The translations under genes and the position numbers were made by a program. The notes under the pieces are model-generated. The model was not told where the DNA came from and did no database searches. It saw only the letters and a program-made list of their open reading frames with translations. A stretch of DNA of 64,000 bases, taken from assembly GCA_014526335.1 (NCBI GenBank), contig JACTAT010000119.1, positions 729,885-793,884 of the forward strand. Direction: 5' to 3'. Each line of letters starts with the position of its first letter. Within the stretch, counting starts at the first letter, position 1. Below, piece after piece: positions 10,621-22,734 of the stretch. This DNA comes from Chrysaora quinquecirrha. Its lineage: Eukaryota; Cnidaria; Scyphozoa; Semaeostomeae; Pelagiidae.

Positions 10621-13600
10621 ATGTCACTAAAAACAGACAATTCAGTAACTGGAGATGTAAAAATTATTATCGGTGCGCAATGGGGTGACGAAGGGAAAGG
10701 CAAAGTTGTCGACTTGTTGGCCGAAAACATGGACTTGGTTTGCAGAGGCCAGGTAAGAAACCTTCCATTTTTTTTAGGCCCGCATTTCCTACGGACCAAC
10801 TGGCAAAGCATGTGCCCTATATATCCTTTTAATCGATTATTTTTGTTGTTGCAGCAGAAGTTTTGAAAATTTCAGAATTTTATCCTCTTTATTTATGAAA
10901 TTTTTATTCATTTTTAACAAATGGCAAATTAGAATTGAGTTACTCGTTGCTGCTAAAACAAGGGCATGGCCTGCCCTGCTCTGTGTCAACTCAACCACGT
11001 GTCACGGTGACCCGACCCTTAAACACAGAATCGAATTTGAATGTACGATGATCGCCCGAGAATTGGCCATTATCTTTCAAAACCTTTGTATGTGCAACGG
11101 AATCAAATTGATAAAAAATACTCTAATTGCTGGTACAGTGAACTTAAAGATGAAGCAAAAAATTACAATATAGACTTAGAAAGAGAAAAGATAAAAACAA
11201 CAAAAAAGTCGGAATGGAAACAGAAAGTCAAAAGTAATATTACAAAATGGATAATTACAGAAATAGCGGAGAAACAGAAAGTAATGAAAAAATTGAGATT
11301 TGTGGAGGTAAATGAACTAAAACGAGCACGATATATGGACGAACTAGAAAGAAAGGAGAGCAGGCAAATCCTAAGGCTTAAATTGAATATGGTTAAAGCT
11401 AAGAGTAACTATAAAAACTCTCATAATGACATAACATGCGGTCACTGCCAAGTAGATGAGACCACAGAGCATTATCTAGAATGCAAAGAATATAGAAAAA
11501 TAACAGGATTCGAACTAGACAAGAGTGACATAAAAAGCAAAAACATGAGCAGACTAAGCCAAGCAGCGAAGCACATAACTTGGGTGGAAGAATACAACAA
11601 GGTGTAGGCAGAAATAATGATATATATATATAAAAAAAAAAAAAAAAATCGTCGATTCAAGTCTTGCACGTCATAAGACTGTGCTCAGTAACTCTACCAT
11701 TTTACTGAAGAGGACTTTGTGAAGAAACCGCAAGAAACCGCAAGAACGGAAAAAGTATCATGTTGATAATTGGAGAGCCTCAATTTTTTTTGTTTGGTAG
11801 AAAGGGATTTAAACCGAGTTGGCTAAACAGCTAAAGTCAAAGAGTTTCACGTTTTTTCATCAACTAACTTCATTTTTTGTGGTCAAAGTCTTTATAGAGT
11901 TGGAACGCTTCAGGCTCATAAAATCAATAACACAAGCACTAGAGCAGTGAAACTTCGTACCTAAACTAGGTTTCGGATGTTTTATACGATTTTCGCATCA
12001 AAAACTCAATCATATCTTAAGGTTTTTTAAAAATTTCAATGCTGTCAGCTGTTTACCGAAAAGCTCTGTAAATTAACCAATTGAAAACAGAGAAAACAAA
12101 AGAATATAAAAAGGGTCAAAAATATTATTTCAACTGTACTCGAAACCATCATCCCTGCACTAGCTAACAATTCTTTGCTAATTGTAATTGTTGAGTTTAA
12201 TTTTCTTTTGATTCTGTTCTCTAATGAAATTCAATTGTTAATTTTCAGGGTGGCAGTAATGCAGGTCATACTGTCGTTGTTGGTGACAAGTCATATTTTT
12301 CCACCTTATCCCCAGGTATCTATCTAATAAATCTTATTCTGCAGTATTTATGTTGAGAGAAAGGGCTTGTCTTTTTCAGTTTACCATTTACTGTTAAATC
12401 TTCTCTTACAATCTAAAACATTTCAATCTATCCTTGCATAAGCTAAGGTATGATCAGGATGCTGTTACTTAAAGTCTTGGTACTAGCAAAAAACCCCAGG
12501 GTTGAAAAAATGTCTGTGGAACTTGAGGATAGAAATATACATCTTGTGAAAGCTGGGAGATTTTACATTGTTTATACTATTGAAATGGGAAAATTTTGCA
12601 GACTGGTATATTAGATGAATGTTTTTGTTCTCTTACACTCTTTTTTTTATAAGAAACCCATTTATAAGAAACTCAGTACTGAGATCAATATTGGTTAAGA
12701 AACTTTCAGTACTCGACACAAAATGATAAGAAACTCCCAGGTCTCAACAGTCTTTAGAATTAGAAATATAGCATCAGAAAACGAACTTCTGTTACACCAT
12801 AAGTGTCTATTTTTACAAAAGAACAGCTGATGTATATGTGAATTGTATTGCTTCTTCTATTTGTAAAATGTTAGTGTCAATTACCTGTTCTGGCACTAAA
12901 AAAATTTTGATCCCTAAGAAACTGCTAAGAAACTTTCAGTACCAAATCCAAAAGCTAAGAAACTTTAAATACTGAAAAAAATCTTAGTTTCTTATGAAAA
13001 ATAAGAGTGTACGTCATTATCCTATTTACTACTACCCTGTTATAACAATCCCTGTAATTAATTAAGTTGCTTCATCATAATCAGAGACAACCCAAAGTCT
13101 CCTCTTTTGTTTACTTTAGTTCCAAAGTAGGCTGAAACTTTTGATCTCAAACCACTTTTCCACATTTTTACTCTTCGATGCTGTAGAGCTCAGCAAAGAG
13201 TCCAACTTTCCAAGTCTTGATCAGATTCTTATTGGGCATCTGAACCCACAACCTCGCAACCTCGCTAAACAAGGATGAGCACTCTATCACTTGGTCATGT
13301 AATAATTAAAAGTGCAAAAACGTCAAACATTTCTAAAGACGTAATCATGCCAGTCCTGATCAACCACTGATAATGGTAAAAGATTTTGCCCCTTCAAACT
13401 TCAAAACAGACTAAGACCACCCCATATAAAGGAACATGCCTAGTAGAGTGAATGAGTCATCTAAAGTTAATTTTTCTCTGTTTTTGAGACATTGAATCAG
13501 TTCTTATTTTGTTACTTTCATAACAAAATTATTTGTTTTAGTGGAATCACCAGTGTATCCAGCAAAGTTGTCATAGGTACTAAACTCTTAACGTTACTAA

Positions 13601-16600
13601 TTTGCTAATTTTGAATCATATGTTTTAAACTGTAACTTTGCAGCTTTTAAATAGTGCTCTAAATTTCTTTTGTCATTAATGAAATAGGCTGTTGTTAGTC
13701 TCAAGAATTAACTGGCCTGCAAGGGTTTAAAAAAGAGATTAAAAGCAAGGGGCATTTCACTTCTTCGAAAGGCATACAAGACTCCCATTGAAACCAAAGG
13801 ATCTCAAAAGGATTTCCTGTGATAATAATAGAAATACCAGCAAAAGATGTACAGTATTCCAAGGAGTGATTTGCCTCTTGATTGAAAGCTTCTTTAAATC
13901 TAAAAAATATCCAAAAAACAATGATTGTAATTTTCAGGCAAGGACAATAAAAAGTTATATACAGTGGTTAAGAATAATATAAGAAATGTTATTTATTTAT
14001 AAAGAAACCCTTTCTCATTTTCATCTGATATGTTTTCTTTTTTGAAGGAAATGGTGTTGTTATTCATTTGCCAACTCTTTTCAAAGAAATAGAAAACAAT
14101 ACAAGTAAAGGTATCTATTTTAATATCCCTGAAATCTGTATAAAACAAATCATCTGTATTTTACAAAACAACATGGCAATGTTGGAGATTCCTGTCTTAC
14201 AATTCACTCTGTTCAGATTGTTAGATTTGATAGATTAGTCAGGTTATGCCAAGCTGTGGCTTTCTGGTAAATACACTATAATTGGCTCTGCCTGCATGGT
14301 TTCAATCCATGCTATAGTATTTGAAAAGAATTACTTATAGACAGTGATCAATTCCGATATTCACAGCTTTTCAACAGATTTCATTGTTGCTGTGTGAAGA
14401 ATAGTAGGAGTCAGTGTCAATGGAAGATTGAGCATTTCCTTAATTCATACAGCCTCATGAGATATTTGAACAATAGTAAGCAATTCTGAGTAAGACTGCA
14501 GACCAGAGAATAGATGGTCCAAAAAAGACGGTGTTTTGGGGCATTTGATGACAGTCAGTAGGTGGTTCCCATTTGGTGACTCAAGCTAAAATCTATCATG
14601 AACTGACCCTGTTAATTTGTGTCAATTTGATTTTTTCCCTCCTTTTTGCATTTCACTTATAAAATATTTTTTTAAGGTTTACAGAATATGGAAGAACGAA
14701 TCATTGTTTCTAACAGAGCTCATCTTGGTATGTTGGCTAAAACTTGACCTCTGTTTCATGTAGAAATTGTTCTTTTTTCGTATTGCAATTTTAAGAAATT
14801 CTCCAAGATCCTGCAGCTCCAAAATTCATAATGTCCATATCTCTTGTTTTTCAGTGTTTGACATGCACCAACAAGTAGATGGCTTCTTAGAAGGACTGAG
14901 AGGAAGTAAAAGGTATTTCTTTGCCATTTGAATTTGAATTTTTGCTATTTTTATTAAATGAAGGCCTTGGCATTGTGATGTCATCTGCACAATACCCTTT
15001 TTCAGCAAAATCTTACATGTATAAACCTCTTTTCAGTATTGGTACAACAAAACGTGGAATAGGTCCAACATATGCAACAAAGGTAAGTTGGTATTTTGTA
15101 GTTACTCTACCAATACTTTCTTGAACTAAAACTTAGACATTTCAGATGAAGCAAAACACTCACATCAGAAATGATGCATGATGTTCAAATGGTAAAGTTG
15201 ATTGTGGTATGGCATTCATGTCATACACAGAAAAATGGATGTTCAGCAGAGTGCAAAACGGCACAGTCAAGTAATATCCCTGTTAACTCTCTGTAAAAAA
15301 GTGTGATGGGCAAAGAATTCAAGTAGTTATGTTATGTGACCCTGAAGTATTTAGTTGTGACAGTTTTTTCATAATCCCTGTGGAATTGATTTCCTGATCG
15401 CTTAACAAACACAAGCATCACTCGCTCCATGAATGAAATGTTGGAGAATATATTTGCTTCTTCAAAAAGCATGACAAAATCTGCATGCACAATTGATTGC
15501 TTTTATGCATACCTCATCAAAAGGTTGCCATGCTGCACAAATTTTTTTGACATTTTCATACTTTGCTTATGATTTTTCTTACTTTGCAGGCTTTGAGAAA
15601 TGGAATAAGAGTTTGTGATTTGGTTGGTAATTTCGACAGTTTCAGTGACAAGTGAGTTGGCTAGAATTTTGCTTATGATTTCTCATTACACCTGCAAAAG
15701 AGCAAATTGAGGTTTGCTGCACAAAATTTTTATCTGTAGACGCAGATAGCACTCATGTGTTCCAAATTATGAATAAGTCATTAAGAAATTACATTGTTCC
15801 TTTTGCAGATTGAAAAACCTTGTGAAATATCACCAGAAACTGTAAGTAATACTGAAAACTTTTGATATGTCTTTAGAAAAGCTACACCCTTGTCAAGAAT
15901 TGCCTTACACTGTTGAATTCTAAGTAAAATCAGAACTAATGTAGTTGATTAGCGAATCAACTGTGGGGCTCGTGTCATCATTGTGCACATTCAGAACTAG
16001 CTGCTGATTGCTAACTTGCTATTTGTTGGAACTAATCTATTTCAACTGACTGGTCAAAATGAGCACTCTGGCAACTAGTTAACAACTTGCTCCTTTTTGA
16101 TGGCAATTAGTCAGCGCACCATTCCAGAAAGTTGGGTATGTTCTATATCTGCGATTAGTCAATCACTGATTCCTGTCAGTCACAGTCCAGTTGGGTGTTC
16201 TTGCGACCAACTGTTTCCAATAGGTTTTTTGAACTACTTGTTTGCAAGTCAACATAAGTTAGCAGTTACAACTAGTTAGCGTTAGTTCTATTGTATCACA
16301 GTCTAACATTAGCTTGGCTTAATATTCTTTCCCATTTGTTTTCAGGTTTCCAGAAGTAACTGTTGATATTGACAGTGAGCTTGCACTTTACAAGGTAAGT
16401 CATCTCAAACTATAGGCCTATTGTTTAAAAAACAATGGGGTTCGAAAACCTTCAATTTTTCTCTCTAAGGTAACGAAATCTAAATCTGGCCCATAAGATA
16501 CTGAAATATGAGCACAACTTCTTATTCGGCCTTATATGAATGATTTTGGCAGCCGCCTTTTTCTCGAATGCTGGACGCTTTTTTCTCTTATCGGTCTCAT

Positions 16601-19600
16601 TGTGTTTTTTAATTATTTTTACGGGAGCTCATTGTGTTTTTCATTGTTCAGAACCTCGCCGAAAAATTACGACCAATGGTAAAAGATACTGTTGTTACTA
16701 TGCATGAAGCTTTATCCACTGGAAAACGAATATTGATCGAAGGAGCGAATGCAACTATGCTGGACCTCGATTTTGGTAAGCTATGTTCGTTGTTTATTTT
16801 GTGAGTAGAAAGAGTTTGATTTTGGCTTTGAATCCACATGCAAGCACCTCCTGACTCCTTAAAAGTGACTTAGCCACTTTGTTTTGCTGCGGAAATTTTA
16901 AAACTTACTGTAGTTACTGCCGATTTTTCAACAATTCTTAACCATATTAGATAGGACTCGAACCTTCACTACACAATTAGAGAGCCAATGTCGGTAGAGC
17001 TAAAGAGCTCAATAAATCATCGAGTAACTCTCCAAGTCTTACTGTCCATGTCTCTCTTCCCGTTTGGATTTGTGTCTCATGTTAATCTTCTTCAGCACCA
17101 TTCATACTGTATATATTTTTCATGAATATCATATGTAGTTACTGCTTATAGAATGAAACAGAATAGGCATTGGCAGAAAGATTGGATAACATAAAGACAT
17201 CACATTTGATATTGAAATATACAGGGTGGCCCAAAAAAGGGACCCCCTTAGGTAAATAATTTCTGTATACATTTTCTCAAGGAGTAATTTTATCAAATTT
17301 ATACCAGGTAATATTCAAGTCAAGTGCGATATCGTGTAGAAATATTTTGGTGATAAGAGCTTCCATCTCGGCGCAATGGGACATTAAATTCATGATGTCC
17401 AAAAACCAGCTGTTTGTATTCCATCACTGCGTACCGTACTGCAATCTTGCGTGAAGGAGAATCATTATCCCAGAGTAAAATTGTCACGAACATTTATGTA
17501 TGGTCAGTCATATTAGAGAAGTGTTTTGAGCAGGATTGAGGACATTTTGAATATCATTTGACTAAAAGAATGAGTTACTGATTTTTCTGTTTTGTTGCGT
17601 AAGGATTACGTAAGGGTATAAAGTTGCATATTTTGTTACAGTACGTTTTTGGATTGTAAAGTTTTAAAGTCAATTTATTCAGAGATACTAACCCATATCA
17701 TCATGATATTTACACGATATATCTCACTTGAGTTGAATATCATGTAGTATTAATTTCATGGAATTCCAACTTAAGAATAAATTATTAATAAATTATTTAG
17801 TTAGGGGGTCCCTTTTTTGGGCCACCCTGTATAAGTCGAACTTTTCACTGCATCAGCAATCTTGAAATTTATCTAACAGCCCATTCCCTCCACAAAGTGT
17901 GCACAAAAATAGGTGCACCCTTCGAAGTAAAAAAAGGCAGCAAGTAGAAGACGGTATTTGGGGGAACTACTGAACTATTTTTCTTATAATTTCTTTGGAT
18001 ATACGACTGTGTAACAATGGAGCAGATGCATTTTCGCATGAAAGAAGATTAATTAACGCCAATGCCATGTTGACCATGTCCTCATCAGACGTGTATATGC
18101 CCAGAAAGACCAAAGTATAAACTGAATACAGTCTCATACGTTGCTCTGTACCAATTTAATTTGACTGTGTTATCCAGCTTTCCAGAGATAATATTTGGTT
18201 TTTTTTTCATGCATTCGTTTTAGACTTATTACCTTCCTCCCACTCTTTCGGAAACTGCTTCTAACAACTACAACAGCATACAGTTGTTTCCTCAGATTGA
18301 GATGAAGGTAGTTGGAGCGGTGTGGTTGAGTGTGGAGGAGCGTAGACTAGGACGAATGTAATAAGTCTACATTCGTTTAACAGGATCGTAACTAATCTCG
18401 TTATCTTTAAAAGGAACTTATCCATTTGTGACGTCATCTACATGCTCGGTCGGTGGACCACTTACTGGCCTGGGCATTCCTGCAAGGAAAGTGCAAGAAG
18501 TGATTGGTGTAGTGAAAGCATATACGACGAGAGTCGGCGCTGGAATACTTCCGACAGAACTGACAAACGTGAGTGCTACTTTACCTATTATCTGTTATTA
18601 GAGAAGGGTTGTGAGTCAGAAAGTGCATGTAAATTAGGTTTTGGCATTTGGGCTTCGTTTTTGGGTTCTTCAGGGTGTGATATGTCTTTATTACCCTATG
18701 GTCAGGGCATCAACTCTGTTATGCAATCTGATTGGCTGAAAAAGTTCGAATGCAACGTAATGATAGGGCATTTTTATTCGGTAATGCCCGATAATTACGT
18801 AAGACGTTCGAAATTTTTATGTTTAGAACGCAGCACCGAATGGCTAAGCTGTAATGGCTTCAAACACGATACTAGGGTAGTCATTAAGGGTCATGACCAT
18901 GCCCTGTCCATAGGGTAATAAACCATATAATAGTAGAGTAAATATATTCGGACTTGTCAAGGCTGTTTCTGACGCCGTATTAGACATTATAATTACCAGT
19001 TATCGTGGCAAGCCTTTGATATTTAGTAGGGCAACGTTTCGGGAGAGATCCGTCTTCCATCATCGGGCAATGAGAAATGTGGTTTCTTTCCTATTTATTG
19101 CAAAGGTCGGATCGAAAGGTGTGATCCGAGATTCCTCGCAGGTCCGGTTAATTTCACACCTTTCGATCCGACCTTTGCAATAAACAGGAAAGAAACCAAA
19201 TTTCATTGCCTGATGATGGGAGACGGAACTTTCCCGAAATATTGCCCTACCATATGATAACAGCTTCCTACGGGCAATACCGAAAATATTAACCCTCAGC
19301 TTTAGCTTGCAAGCGCGGTTTTGTACTGACGGCTTCAGGTTATTATTTTCTGGTATTGCCCTCGGAAACACTTGTTATAGGCTTAGTCTGATCTTAAGAC
19401 TACTTCTTTGGTGCAATGTGACGACACGACACTGTGGCTTTTTTTTACCAAGTTTGGTATTGGTTGTTGTCATATTACTCATTTCAAGATCGAATGATTG
19501 AAAAAAATAACGAAGACATTGCTTATGAATGTCATCCAGGGTGAAATTTACACTGCTAAAGCTGTCTTGCTTATGACCATCAGAATCTTTTAAGATATAT

Positions 19601-22600
19601 AGCAGTAGACAGTGAGTTTTATCATATGAGCGTCATTCTAATTGGTTTAACTATAGAATGTATATTATCGTTGAATTAAAGGACATTGGAAATAAACTCC
19701 AAACTGTTGGCCATGAATTTGGAACAACGACAGGAAGAGCTCGTCGATGTGGATGGTTAGATCTTGTTGTTGTTAAATATGCTAACATGTTGAATGGATT
19801 TACAAGGTAAGAATGTTAAAGATGCATTCAAATTGCCTTTTTGAATTCGGAAACTACAACGCACATTTATATTTCGCTTAAGATGGATGATAAATCAGTG
19901 ATACCGGAAGAGGAGGGTAAGGGGCCGATTGCCTATTCTGCCCTCAAGAAAATTAATGATGTTTTCAATTTTCCCATTGTTGGTCTTAACTTCCAGGGTT
20001 CTGCCCCCTATCACGTTTAGTACATTAAGCTCAAGGGATAGTCAAGTGGTTTCAGATTTTGACATTTAAGCTTCCTCTATACGGGAACGGAGCCTTATTG
20101 AATATCTTTAAAAATAGTCTGCCGTCTTTCCTTTTCCTCAAGTTCCTCCCCCGTAGAAGTCGCACCGCAGACTACTTTAAAGACTGTGAAGGAGCTCTCA
20201 CTACTCGAAAGACCAAGAACTTTTTAGAACTGATCCTTTGGCCTTGTCTCTAAGGCCCTGTCCAATTGTCAAACATTTGAAATGAGCTTGTAAAGGAAAA
20301 TGTTTTAACGTCTGACCGCATCGAAAAACAGTTTTTTGCTTGCGTCAAGCAAAGAGGCTTGTTGAACTTTTTAAAAGTATTGGGCAACAAAATCTGCTTA
20401 TTATGCTGATAAAACAGTGATGTTACTTAGACGAACGTTCGAAGATTTGATTGATAAGCAAGTTTCAAGATCTTTGTTAAACAATGTTTGATCGTTTGCC
20501 CAGGGCCTAAAAACAAAAATGAATATATTGAACGATGCATATTAACTTTTTGGCCGCTCTTCAAGCATCAAACTTGCTTCCCGGTTCTTTTATCTAAATT
20601 AAGCTTGTCTGAGCTGTGGCTGAATGTAGTTGTTTCTTGTGTTATCTGATATAGACCAGACTATAAGCTTTTCCCTGATATTTCTAATTTCTGACCCCTT
20701 ATTGTTTCAGTATCGCACTCACCAAGCTAGATGTATTAGATGACCTAGAAGAACTGAAAATCGGCGTTGCTTATTTAAGAAATGGAGAGCGACTTCCATC
20801 TTTTCCAGGTGAGTTTTTCATATATATGCGATAGCGTATACGGCTTGAGATTAATCACTAAATTTGTCGAACTAAACATTGTCGGATTATGTCGGCAATA
20901 GCGTAACGCAGTTTAGGCTCCCTTAGTTTTAAGAACTAAAGGGCCCCAGAGAAGTTTTTCGTATTAAGTTCTTTTTGGCCAATCTGTTCTTCAAGGCTTC
21001 CTAATGCAATCCCATAAACAGTCATTACCTTTTTCCAAAGGTTCTAGACTTCGTTGCCCCTGCTTAAGGTTGTCATCTTAATAAATTCCTATGAGCCCCG
21101 AACGTCTCCGTTTCGCCACTGATTCTTTGGTCAAGTAACTTTGGACTAATAATTTTTTACTCTTCGCATCTTCTTCCAAAAGTTTTTCATTTCATCAAAA
21201 ATATTCTTTAATGAAAGAGATTACACGGAATTTTGCTCAGACAACAAATTTTGGCTAGTCGCCCCTGCCCCAAAAATAGCCAAAAGCCAACATGCAGAAA
21301 AATAAGTTAGGCGAAATGTTAGGTGTAATGATTTCGAAGTTCGTCCAAGGCTTAGAAGTTTCCAGCAAAAATTTCTCCAAAAATTTGATCGTCAAAAACT
21401 TCTCATTTTATATACAGAATTCTCTGACGTCACTTATCCTTTCTACCAAAACCTCTCATTCAAATGGTTTTGTTTTTTTTTCAGCAAACATGGACATCCT
21501 TGCGGAAATCGAAGTTGAATACATCACGTTACCAGGCTGGAAAAAACCAATCAAAGATGCAAGATCATTTGATCAATTACCGAAAAATGCACAGGCATAC
21601 GTACATAAAATTCAAGAAGTCCTAGGTATACCTGGTAAGTGTTATGTATTTTCTATATGTTCAAAATTATGTCTATGCAATGCCATATGAATATTTCTTT
21701 GAAAGTGAAACACAAGGATATAATCACGCGCTCTTGAGCAGAATGCTAGGTTAGATATGGTAGGTTGGCTTGGAGGATTGCATCGTGCCTGTCACGGCAG
21801 AGGTCCTGGGTTCAATCCCGGTCACTGCAGTCAAGGTTAATACAATCCTTCTTACTTTGAGTAGTTAGCGTTTCAGCTTCGGCTAATAGTTGTGTCATAT
21901 TCCAGTTGGTTATATATGCTTTCCCTGTGCTGTCTGCATCAAGTAACTCATCATCTTTTGCATCCTACCTTAAGAATCTTGAAAGCAAGAATTTAAGAAT
22001 TCTTCTGCAATTTTTGTTTGCTTTCTGAGCGACAGTTTCATTTCCATAAGAGTCTGACATTGTTAAATTCTACTTTTTCTGGTTTTGCCTGCCTCAAAGT
22101 TGGCATTTCTAACCTCAGTCACATGGCAATTCGCCTGGTTTTTGGGACAGAGAACATCATTAGTAAAAGCCCTAGCTGTAATATATCAGGCTATTGCAGA
22201 ATTATGTACAGCTATAGGAGGGGGGCTACTGAGGAATTTTTGTCTGTCAGTGCGTTTACACAGCTCTAAGAGGGTTATTTAGGAATTATTTTGACCCTTC
22301 AACAGCGTCCGTACGGGTCTAGTGGGGGATTATTGAGAAATGATTTTAGCCACTCGTTGATTTGTGCAGCTTTTGGGGAATGCTATTGAGGAATGTTAGT
22401 AGCCTGTCACAGCTTTTGTACAGTTCTATGGGGTTAGTTAGGAAGTATCTTGGCCCTGCACAGCGCGTGTACAGCCTTTGGGGGGGAGGGGGCTATTGAG
22501 GAATGATTTTTGCCTTTCGTCGCATTTTTAAAGCTCTAGGAGAGGGGGTGATTGAGGAATGATTTTGGCATATCACAGCTTATGTATTGGTAATGATATC

Positions 22601-22734
22601 AATACTTCATAATTACTGGCTACTGTTAGCTTTGCACACGTTGTTTTTCGCTTCTAAAGCAATGTTGTATTTTCCCTGTAGTTCAATGGATTGGTGTAGG
22701 CCAAAGTCGTGATGCCATTGTTCAGCTATTTTGA
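10621..22734 (+). CDS. ADSS: adenylosuccinate synthetase, copy A, frameshifted in exon 2
   Basis: Enzyme of AMP synthesis: IMP + Asp + GTP to adenylosuccinate. Sixteen exons: 10621-10752, 12249-12315, 13542-13576, 14048-14110, 14677-14727, 14855-14912, 15037-15082, 15590-15651, 15809-15841, 16346-16394, 16652-16775, 18414-18568, 19682-19806, 20711-20808, 21485-21634, 22682-22734. All splice sites and family motifs are present ([11 protein letters not shown] with catalytic Asp, GGSNAGH with catalytic His, [53 protein letters not shown]-terminal [12 protein letters not shown]). Exon 2 has five T after TCATA where copy B has six. It is therefore 67 instead of 68 nt, and the shifted frame meets TAG at 13574-13576 after 77 residues. 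Since every other exon is intact, this is either a very recent lesion or a homopolymer base-call error. Confidence 0.93.
11100..11748 (+). mobile_element. 5'-truncated non-LTR retrotransposon (LINE) 3' fragment in intron 1, copy A only
   Basis: An open frame ending at TAG 11605-11607 encodes a Lys/Glu-rich tail with a C-terminal CCHC motif ([17 protein letters not shown]-x2-C-x7-H-x3-C), typical of the end of LINE reverse-transcriptase proteins. It is followed by an AT run, an A-tract (about 11633-11648) and about 100 further bases. AACGGAA occurs at both edges (about 11095 and 11740), a possible target-site duplication. Copy B lacks the insert at the matching site (about 50246). The reverse-transcriptase core is absent, so this is a dead fragment. 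The clade is not resolved. Confidence 0.7.
12634..13011. repeat. foldback MITE with TACACTC-T(n)-ATAAG ends, intron 2, copy A only
   Basis: Ends TACACTC-T(n)-ATAAGAAAC and TTTCTTAT-A(n)-TAAGAGTGTA form inverted repeats. The interior has recurring AAGAAACTTTCAGTAC words. Its reverse complement, truncated, occurs at 37890-38166. It is absent from the matching intron of copy B. Confidence 0.8.
13180..13310 (-). repeat. possible degenerate tRNA-derived SINE, intron 2, copy A
   Basis: Read on the minus strand: ATGACCAAGTGATAGAGTGC (A-box-like), then GTGGGTTCAGATGCC (B-box-like) about 40 bases later. Both boxes are imperfect, so this is a weak call; no such match was seen in copy B. Confidence 0.3.
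17222..17829. mobile_element. mariner-like MITE (608 bp), intron 11, copy A only
   Basis: Terminal inverted repeats of about 40 bp begin CAGGGTGGCCCAAAAAAGGG and continue ACCCCCT; the right end is the exact reverse complement over about 27 bases, then near-identical to AAATAATTT. TA flanks both sides (17220-17221, 17830-17831), the Tc1/mariner target duplication. No transposase frame inside, so non-autonomous. The corresponding part of copy B lacks it, together with about 180 bases of left flank. Confidence 0.88.
18688..18921. repeat. inverted-repeat MITE (TTATTACCCTATGG ends), intron 12, copy A
   Basis: Left end TTATTACCCTATGGTCAGGG and right end CCCTGTCCATAGGGTAATAA are inverted repeats of about 23 bp. 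The interior has a second pair (GATAGGGCAT / AATGCCCGATA, GTTCGAA words). Present in copy B at 56022-56258 with a damaged right end. Confidence 0.75.
19026..19250. repeat. long perfect-arm foldback element, intron 12, copy A
   Basis: About 100-nt arms fold on each other: outer arms GTAGGGCAA.../...TTGCCCTAC, and inner arms of over 40 bases with few mismatches (GGTCGGATCGAAAGGTGTGA paired with TCACACCTTTCGATCCGACC). The loop is roughly 28 bases. Also in copy B (56361-56587). No coding capacity. Confidence 0.85.
20253..20508. repeat. foldback MITE (GGCCCTG/AAACATT family), intron 13, copy A
   Basis: Starts GGCCCTGTCCAATTGTCAAA and ends with AACAATGTTTGATCGTTTGC followed by CCAGGGCC. Same family as the elements in the kelch introns. 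Copy B counterpart 57592-57876. Confidence 0.7.
21763..21829 (+). repeat. tRNA-like sequence (SINE head or tRNA relic), intron 15, copy A
   Basis: Contains a perfect B box GGTTCAATCCC (21809-21819) and, 45 bases upstream, a TGGCTTGGAGG A-box-like block. The cloverleaf is imperfect (mismatched T stem), so a working tRNA is unlikely. Conserved in copy B. Confidence 0.4.
22196..22575. repeat. degenerate minisatellite in last synthetase intron, copy A
   Basis: About six to seven imperfect units of 55-70 bases, each with a core like CTATTGAGGAATGATTTTGG, then CACAGC...TACAGCTCTAGG and a G-run of 4-8. Copy B (59575-59955) carries the same array with unit-length changes. Confidence 0.75.

Noticed and set aside
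10512..10811. 99-residue minus-strand frame over the promoter and exon 1 (also 49654-49953)
   Set aside because: Antisense shadow of synthetase exon 1; identical in both copies only because the exon and promoter are.
18442..18918. 158-residue + strand frame (also 55690-56070)
   Set aside because: Wrong-frame reading of synthetase exon 12 running into a MITE.
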